Origin: UBA4782 sp034430215 | GTDB taxonomy: Bacteria > Chloroflexota > Anaerolineae > Anaerolineales > Anaerolineaceae | Direction: 5' to 3' | DNA length: 64,000 bases | Assembly (NCBI GenBank): GCA_034430215.1 | Contig: DAOUFE010000007.1 | Location: 62,001-126,000, forward strand | Shown here: piece by piece, positions 59,790 to 64,000 of the stretch | Layout: each line of letters starts with the position of its first letter | Position numbering within the stretch: position 1 is the first letter of the stretch | Notes under the pieces: generated by a model | The model's database searches: none | What the model was told of the DNA's origin: nothing | Seen by the model: only the letters and a program-made list of their open reading frames with translations | Translations under genes and position numbers: made by a program

Positions 59790-59858
59790 AGGCGACGATG
59801 GGACACTTGCCCCCTCAGGGGGTTTGAACCCATGATAAGGGTTTTGCAGACCCTTGCC
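59790..59858 (-). pseudogene. Truncated tRNA-Cys copy 2 with insertion in the T arm
   Basis: The second copy has the same truncation point and the same 19-nt insertion as copy 1, with one difference (G for A next to the insertion). It lies nearest to the intact tRNA-Cys and would be transcribed after it if termination fails. Confidence 0.9.
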
Positions 59859-59900
59859 TGATTACCTCGATGGTATGCAACTTGGCTTTTAAATAATTTG

Positions 59901-59971
59901 AGGCGACGATGGGATTTGAACCCATGATAAGGGTTTTGCAGACCCTTGCCTTGCCACTTGGCCACGTCGCC
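59901..59971 (-). tRNA. tRNA-Cys (anticodon GCA)
   Basis: A complete cloverleaf of 71 nt: acceptor GGCGACG pairs with CGTCGCC, anticodon stem AGGGT/ACCCT with loop CTGCAAA and anticodon GCA, T arm ATGGG-TTCAAAT-CCCAT. No CCA is encoded. It lies just downstream of tRNA-Gly on the same strand and shares its promoter. Confidence 0.97.
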
Positions 59972-60019
59972 TTATAAGACAGATGCAAGCAACATGGGTG
60001 TGTTGCTTGCAGAGATTAG

Positions 60020-60092
60020 AGCGGGCAACGGGACTCGAACCCGTGACCTTCTCCTTGGCAAGGAGACATTCTACCAACTGAACCATGCCCGC
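60020..60092 (-). tRNA. tRNA-Gly (anticodon GCC)
   Basis: A 73-nt cloverleaf: acceptor GCGGGCA pairs with TGCCCGC, anticodon stem CTCCT/AGGAG with loop TGCCA region and anticodon GCC, T arm CGGG-TTCGAGT-CCCG. No CCA is encoded. It is the first gene of the tRNA-Gly/tRNA-Cys transcript. Confidence 0.97.
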
Positions 60093-60119
60093 AAGCTGTT
60101 CAATTTTTCTAACAGCCAG

Positions 60120-60148
60120 AGTATATCAAAACAAATTTCATCCGTCAA
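60120..60148 (-). promoter_or_regulatory. Sigma-70 promoter of the tRNA-Gly/tRNA-Cys transcript
   Basis: On the minus strand TTGACG (60148-60143), 17 bp, TATACT (60125-60120). It places the start about 20 bp before tRNA-Gly. Confidence 0.85.
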
Positions 60149-60168
60149 CCCTTAGTACCATAAAATGG

Positions 60169-60807
60169 TCATGTTTTTTCTCTTCCCATCCGCTGGATCA
60201 ACTGCAAGAGGATCAAAAAGAACGCTGCTGCGATGCAGATTCCGCCCAATACCCGCAGTACTTTAGCATTGAAAATTGGGGTGCTAACACCTTCCAGCTT
60301 TATGGGGAGTGCCAGTACCGGGCGGCGGTCGGGTTCGGTGCTTCCTTCGGGCATCACCAGAAGATACACCCAAAGAGTACCAGAATATGTCCCCGCCCGA
60401 CCTGGCTGGATCTTCCATGTGTGATGTAAAGTATGTCCTTCTATGACAGGTTGAATGACCGCATCAAAAGGGTTCACTTCCATTCCGGGCATTTCCAATC
60501 GAGTTTCAAGCAGATAGGTCACCCCCGAGGCATCCTGTTCATTGAATGCATCGTCTTTTTCTGTTGAGATGAATTCAAACCTGATCTCATCTGTTTCGCC
60601 AGTTCTTACTTTACTGGGGAAACTGATAAAGATCTCCCTCGACAGCTCAACAGGAGAAAGGTCAGGGTGATCCAAAGAAAAAGCCTTTGGAAATGGCAGT
60701 GTGCTTTGAACACGGGAAAAAGGCCATGACGATACTGCCAGGGATAGTACAGCCATTAACAAAAAGAATATTGGGATTAGACGATTATTCAACCTGTTTT
60801 TTTGCAT
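60169..60807 (-). CDS. Membrane-anchored extracytoplasmic protein of unknown function
   Basis: A 212-residue protein. Hydrophobic segments at residues about 10-30 (IPIFFLLMAVLSLAVSSWPF) and about 183-203 (VLRVLGGICIAAAFFLILLQL) bracket a beta-rich domain of about 150 residues, which should lie outside the cell. There is no lipobox and no recognised motif. It lies upstream of the tRNA-Gly promoter on the same strand, with 56 bp after the next gene. I do not recognise a family. Confidence 0.7.
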   Translation of the reverse strand: MQKNRLNNRLIPIFFLLMAVLSLAVSSWPFSRVQSTLPFPKAFSLDHPDLSPVELSREIFISFPSKVRTGETDEIRFEFISTEKDDAFNEQDASGVTYLLETRLEMPGMEVNPFDAVIQPVIEGHTLHHTWKIQPGRAGTYSGTLWVYLLVMPEGSTEPDRRPVLALPIKLEGVSTPIFNAKVLRVLGGICIAAAFFLILLQLIQRMGREKT

Positions 60808-60863
60808 GGGTTGATTATACAGTTGGATAAATTTTCACAGAAGAGGTTGGATGAATGGATTTC

Positions 60864-61436
60864 CTAGAGTGTAAAGTACCAGAAAAGCATTGCTTCATCA
60901 GATACTTTGGGATTTGCAGCATATCCAAACCGGTGGATCATTCCCAGTTCACACCCCATCCGGGAATAGAATTTACAAGCAGGAACATTGATGTTCTGGG
61001 TCTCTATTTTCATTTGCCGGCAGCCTCGTTTGCGCGCCCAATCTGCTGCATGTAAAAACATCAGTCTACCAATACCACTACCCCGTAAATCTGGGATTAC
61101 GCGCAAATCCCATAACACTGCAAGGTCTTTTCGAGCTTCCAACAGGTTTACCTCTGGGGTATTCAATGCCACCGCAGCACCAGAAACAGGCAGATCCCCT
61201 TCAAATGCAACAAAGAATCCCCACTGACTCAAATCAAACAACTTTCTCCACTCCAATGGGGATTCTTCTGTGTCATAATCTTTGAACCAGGGTTTTTCGA
61301 CCTCTTCCTCACGCAACCTGAATCCACCCAACCCCATTTCAACCAGTTCGATGCGATAGAAGGAATGCACCCAGAATGAAATGGGGATGGTTGCATAGAT
61401 CGCTAATTGTTCAGAAGGTATTGATCGAATTTCCAT
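60864..61436 (-). CDS. GNAT-family N-acetyltransferase, streptothricin-acetyltransferase-like
   Basis: A 190-residue protein with LWDLRVIPDLRGSGIGRLMFLHAADWARKRG (motif A) and KIETQNINVPACKFYSRMGCELG (motif B). The ETQN-x-NVxACKFY pattern is that of Sat-type streptothricin acetyltransferases and relatives. The likely substrate class is an amine, but resistance should not be claimed without testing. It follows the DUF4097-like gene with 15 bp between them. Confidence 0.85.
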   Translation of the reverse strand: MEIRSIPSEQLAIYATIPISFWVHSFYRIELVEMGLGGFRLREEEVEKPWFKDYDTEESPLEWRKLFDLSQWGFFVAFEGDLPVSGAAVALNTPEVNLLEARKDLAVLWDLRVIPDLRGSGIGRLMFLHAADWARKRGCRQMKIETQNINVPACKFYSRMGCELGMIHRFGYAANPKVSDEAMLFWYFTL

Positions 61437-61451
61437 AATACAAAAGTATTT

Positions 61452-62621
61452 TTATTGGGCTGTATATTCCAGCGCATCCAGGAGGCGATCTGCTTCTTCT
61501 ACTGTTAATTTATTATCCTGCAACATGCGAAGAACTACAAGCTTTTCTTCGTCAGAGATGTGACTGATGGGTTTTTCAACATCGATCACTGATTCGTTCT
61601 TCTCGCCATCTGTAGATGGTATGCGTTCATCCATTCTGGATTTTTCAGTTCCTACTTTGAAAGTTGAACCATGCATATCAATTTTTTGCATTGCCTCATC
61701 GATCCTGCTTTCAGCTTTTCGTACTGCTTCTTCCGCCTTTTTCGAAATACGATCTGCCAGGTCAGCTGAGATTTCAGCATTATCGATAACGGATTGAATA
61801 TGAGGCATTTTTACCGATAGTACATGTGACCAGTGTTTATCGGCTTTTTGAGCTCGTTGCTGAAATTTCTCGGTGGATAGTGGATTGTCGGTAATGCGGA
61901 TATCACCACCAGCCTTTACCCGTAACGGGCTTTTCCCATCTCCTATGGTGCGAAGAACTGCCCAATCATCTATTCGCTCTTTTTTCCCGTCCAGATCCAG
62001 CCGGATGTCATTCCCGCCTGAAGTAAGGTCTATTGCCCAGCCACTGGAAGGTGGAATACTGACAACCACATCTCCGCCTGCGCGCAGGGTTATCGTTTCG
62101 CCTACCGACTCACTCATACCAGCAGAAATATCTCCACCAGCATCCACCCTGACACTTCCATAAATATTCAACAATCTGGCATCCCCCCCAACGGAGGACT
62201 CTGTCAATCCACCCGCCAACGCAGAACAAATGAGGTCTCCCCCGACATGACGACAGTTTACTGGGGTGGCAATTTCATCAAACATACAGTCTCCACCAAC
62301 TTTATCAACTTTCACATTTGCGAGACGAGTTCCAGAGAAATCACCGTGCACTCTGTCAACAACCACCTCACCGTGCAAATCGCTTAACCATACATCACCG
62401 CTGACTTTCTCAATATGCATAGAGTAATTTAAGGGTACTTGAATATCACAATCATCTACACTGGTTAACCGTGTAGTCTTGTCATCTGCTATAATTTGAA
62501 TACCTGCCGGATCACCGACGATTTCAAATTTATTTTGGTCCCATCCGCACACATTCAAATCACAACTTGCTTTAATGACCAAAACTCCTCCCTCCGGCGC
62601 AGCTTGTTGCATTCTTTTCAT
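61452..62621 (-). CDS. DUF4097-like beta-repeat protein with SHOCT/YvlB-like C-terminal helix pair
   Basis: A 389-residue protein. Residues 1-240 are short beta repeats with a recurring GGD turn (KVGGDCM, HVGGDLI, SVGGDAR, DAGGDIS, RAGGDVV, KAGGDIR), as in DUF4097 beta-helix proteins. Residues about 260-310 are a charged helix, and the C-terminus EEKLVVLRMLQDNKLTVEEADRLLDALE matches the short helix pair of YvlB/LiaX-type proteins. There it is usually N-terminal. No signal peptide is seen, so it is probably cytoplasmic. CAGGAG precedes the ATG. A good promoter lies upstream. Confidence 0.78.
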   Translation of the reverse strand: MKRMQQAAPEGGVLVIKASCDLNVCGWDQNKFEIVGDPAGIQIIADDKTTRLTSVDDCDIQVPLNYSMHIEKVSGDVWLSDLHGEVVVDRVHGDFSGTRLANVKVDKVGGDCMFDEIATPVNCRHVGGDLICSALAGGLTESSVGGDARLLNIYGSVRVDAGGDISAGMSESVGETITLRAGGDVVVSIPPSSGWAIDLTSGGNDIRLDLDGKKERIDDWAVLRTIGDGKSPLRVKAGGDIRITDNPLSTEKFQQRAQKADKHWSHVLSVKMPHIQSVIDNAEISADLADRISKKAEEAVRKAESRIDEAMQKIDMHGSTFKVGTEKSRMDERIPSTDGEKNESVIDVEKPISHISDEEKLVVLRMLQDNKLTVEEADRLLDALEYTAQ

Positions 62622-62685
62622 TGGTAACTCCTGTTTTCATTGCTACTTAATAGAATTGAAATAACATTTTAGAATTACTAAAGTA

Positions 62686-62713
62686 ATAATAGCATAATCT
62701 TATATTATGTCAA
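62686..62713 (-). promoter_or_regulatory. Sigma-70 promoter of the DUF4097-like gene
   Basis: On the minus strand TTGACA (62713-62708), 16 bp, TATTAT (62691-62686), 65 bp before the ATG. The 161-bp divergent gap to bacterioferritin is very AT-rich. No ferric-uptake-type box was identified in it. Confidence 0.78.
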
Positions 62714-62782
62714 GTATTTATTTTATTTTATTCATATTGCTATTCATCTTATTAATACTTCACTTATAAACTGGAGGTAAAA

Positions 62783-63250
62783 ATGAAAGGAAATCCGAAG
62801 ATCATTGAGGTTCTGAATGATTTATTGGCGGATGAATTGACGGCAGTCAACCAATACATCGTTCATTCAGAGATGTGCGCAAATTGGATGTATGAAAAAC
62901 TGCACGACGCAATAGAAAAACGCGCCATCCAGGAGATGGGGCACGCCGAAAAATTGATCGCCCGCATTCTTTTTCTTGAAGGTTTGCCAATCGTCAGCAA
63001 GTTAAACCCCCTGCATATCGGTGAAACCGTAGAAACGCAATTCAAGAAAGATGTACAGGCAGAATACGGTGCGATAAATGCCTATACGGAAGCGATCAAA
63101 ATTGCAGTGGAAGTAGCAGATTTTGGTACTCGAGAACTTCTGGAATCAATATTAAAAGATGAAGAAATGCATGTCGATTGGCTCGAAGCACAATTGGATC
63201 AGGTAGCCCAAATTGGGATCAAAACTTACCTGGTGGAGCAAATTGATTAG
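62783..63250 (+). CDS. bfr: Bacterioferritin
   Basis: A 155-residue four-helix ferritin. The di-iron residues fit Glu18 (ADELTAVNQY), Glu51 and His54 (QEMGHAEKLI), Glu94 and Glu127/His130 (DEEMHVDWLE). The haem-binding Met of bacterioferritin is present in QEMGHA. It stores iron in a 24-mer shell and detoxifies peroxide or oxygen. GGAGG precedes the ATG. A terminator follows. Confidence 0.95.
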   Translation: MKGNPKIIEVLNDLLADELTAVNQYIVHSEMCANWMYEKLHDAIEKRAIQEMGHAEKLIARILFLEGLPIVSKLNPLHIGETVETQFKKDVQAEYGAINAYTEAIKIAVEVADFGTRELLESILKDEEMHVDWLEAQLDQVAQIGIKTYLVEQID

Positions 63251-63265
63251 CTAGAATGTTTACTA

Positions 63266-63300
63266 CATGGAGGATGCAGCTAACCTTTGCATCCTCCATG
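63266..63300. terminator. Hairpin between bacterioferritin and the convergent VTT gene
   Basis: A perfect 13-bp stem CATGGAGGATGCA / TGCATCCTCCATG with a 9-base loop. There is no strong T-run on either side, but its length and position between convergent genes suggest a two-way terminator. Confidence 0.75.
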
Positions 63301-63321
63301 AGATTTAAAACCATTCAGGGG

Positions 63322-63870
63322 TTAAAAACGTGAAAACCAATAGCTTATGGTAGCGCCACCATAAGCGAAAATTAGCATTTTGATAATTTTCCCTAAAATA
63401 CACCAGATCAAGAATCGCCATACAGGGAGCTTCAATACCCCCGCAGAAATTCCAGCCAGGTCAAACGCAGGATTGGGGATAAATGCCAGCACCAGGATGG
63501 TAAGGTCACCATACTTTTTCATCCAATTCACTACGCGCTCATGCCAGCCCGCTTTTTCGATCACTCTTCGCCCGCTGAAACCCGCAAGATAACCGGTGAG
63601 TTCTCCAATACCGGCACCTGCCCCTGCCGCAACTGCTACCCAGAAAGGATCAAACACCACCCCCATAGCAGAAGTGATCAAAACGCCTGGTACAGGTAGA
63701 ATGATTGTAGCATTTGCAATAATGGAGAGGATGAAAATTCCCGGATAACCGTAAGCCTCCAGGTGGGGAATCTTGTCTCGCAAAACAAATATTGCAACAG
63801 TTAGACCGATTACAAATACCAATGCAACGATCTGCAGAATGCGTATCTTACGGTCAGGAGGTTTTTGCAT
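63322..63870 (-). CDS. VTT-domain (DedA/TVP38-like) small membrane protein
   Basis: A 182-residue protein with five or six hydrophobic segments. The VTT core is LSIIANATIILPVPGVLITSAMGVVFDPFWVAVAAGAGAGIGELTGYLAGFSGRRVIEKAG, with the re-entrant Pro-x-Pro and G-rich turns and a conserved Glu. The second re-entrant part is LAFIPNPAFDLAGISAGVLKLP. Family members act in lipid transport or membrane homeostasis. The ATG overlaps the end of udk by 17 bp, so it is probably coupled to it. Confidence 0.87.
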   Translation of the reverse strand: MQKPPDRKIRILQIVALVFVIGLTVAIFVLRDKIPHLEAYGYPGIFILSIIANATIILPVPGVLITSAMGVVFDPFWVAVAAGAGAGIGELTGYLAGFSGRRVIEKAGWHERVVNWMKKYGDLTILVLAFIPNPAFDLAGISAGVLKLPVWRFLIWCILGKIIKMLIFAYGGATISYWFSRF

Positions 63871-64000
63871 TCGCTTCCTGCAAAAGCGTCTCTATTCTGG
63901 CAACCACCATATCCAGAGCGACAATATTCATTCCACCTTCAGGAATGATAATGTCAGCATATCGTTTAGATGGTTCGACAAATTCCAAATGCATAGGGCG
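63854..64000 (-). CDS. udk: Uridine kinase, C-terminal end only
   Basis: The window edge cuts this gene. The last 48 codons read RPMHLEFVEPSKRYADIIIPEGGMNIVALDMVVARIETLLQ and match the C-terminal end of uridine kinase (E. coli Udk has FIEPSKQYADIIVPRGG in the same place). The kinase makes UMP or CMP from the nucleoside. The stop at 63854 overlaps the VTT gene start by 17 bp. Confidence 0.9.
   Translation of the reverse strand, partial: RPMHLEFVEPSKRYADIIIPEGGMNIVALDMVVARIETLLQEANAKTS

Larger units (their letters stand above)
59641..59862. repeat. Two tandem 111-bp units derived from the tRNA-Cys region
   Basis: Units begin at 59641 and 59752 with TACCTCGATGGTATG; a third, modified start lies at 59863 beside the intact tRNA-Cys. 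Each unit holds a 69-nt truncated tRNA-Cys copy plus the same downstream sequence. The two units are almost identical. Confidence 0.93.

Noticed and set aside
59641..59862. Tandem repeats as a CRISPR array
   Set aside because: The units are 111 bp and contiguous with no unique spacers, and they contain tRNA-Cys sequence.
59456..59965. A 169-codon minus-strand frame with a repeated SHRRLKLFKSQVAYHRG-type peptide
   Set aside because: It reads through the tRNA-Cys array and the end of the ATPase gene. The peptide repeat is just the 111-bp DNA unit translated, which happens because 111 is divisible by three.

Overview
The window looks like chromosomal DNA from an anaerobic Chloroflexota bacterium, most likely class Anaerolineae. 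This is inferred from gene content and style: secreted proteins with long Thr/Pro linkers, a short archaeal/eukaryotic-type ProRS beside a bacterial-type ValRS, a ferredoxin-type [NiFe] hydrogenase, and DUF438/hemerythrin proteins. No 16S gene or marker in the window confirms it. Coding is dense on both strands. No transposase, CRISPR array or phage module was recognised.

Layout. 1-6.4 kb: tilS (cut by the edge), a translationally coupled set of response-regulator/MinD-like protein, sirtuin and histidine kinase, then mutL and a MoaD-like protein. 6.5-7.0 kb: RNase P RNA with a duplicated 3' end. 7.0-12.6 kb: a membrane sulfatase-fold protein, a CapA-like lipoprotein, and a Crp/Fnr - ferredoxin - DUF438 set. 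12.7-16.5 kb: a LacI-controlled operon pairing a cobalamin-binding enzyme with an opine-dehydrogenase-family enzyme. 16.7-28.7 kb: housekeeping RNA and translation genes (DHH-CBS-tRNA nucleotidyltransferase, an EF-G paralogue, LOG protein, proS, rpsO, pnp) with HNH and helical-repeat proteins between them. 28.8-39.3 kb: a heterodimeric ABC exporter, murE, a three-gene set (conserved protein, nucleotidyltransferase, PAP2 phosphatase), a PhaR-like regulator with a phasin-like protein, and a von Willebrand A protein.

39.5-47.9 kb holds the largest system: ten co-directional genes for a membrane-bound group 4 [NiFe] hydrogenase. They comprise four proton/sodium-pump-like membrane subunits, a NuoA-like subunit, hydrogenase small subunit, NuoC-like, large subunit with both CxxC metal motifs, NuoH-like, a 2x[4Fe-4S] subunit and a maturation protease. 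The expected role is to couple ferredoxin oxidation and H2 production to an ion gradient.

48-64 kb: a CDF metal exporter with a doubled C-terminal domain, a beta-hydroxyacid dehydrogenase, valS behind a T-box riboswitch, three secreted lipoproteins, an ArsR regulator with a P1B-4-like metal ATPase and a clear 12-2-12 operator, tRNA-Gly and tRNA-Cys followed by two truncated tRNA-Cys copies, a GNAT enzyme, a DUF4097-like protein, bacterioferritin, a VTT membrane protein and the end of udk.

The best candidates for something undescribed are the LacI / cobalamin-enzyme / opine-dehydrogenase operon, the sirtuin inside a two-component operon, and the tRNA-Cys repeat array. Coordinates and starts come from reading the sequence. 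Family calls rest on recognised motifs without database searches.
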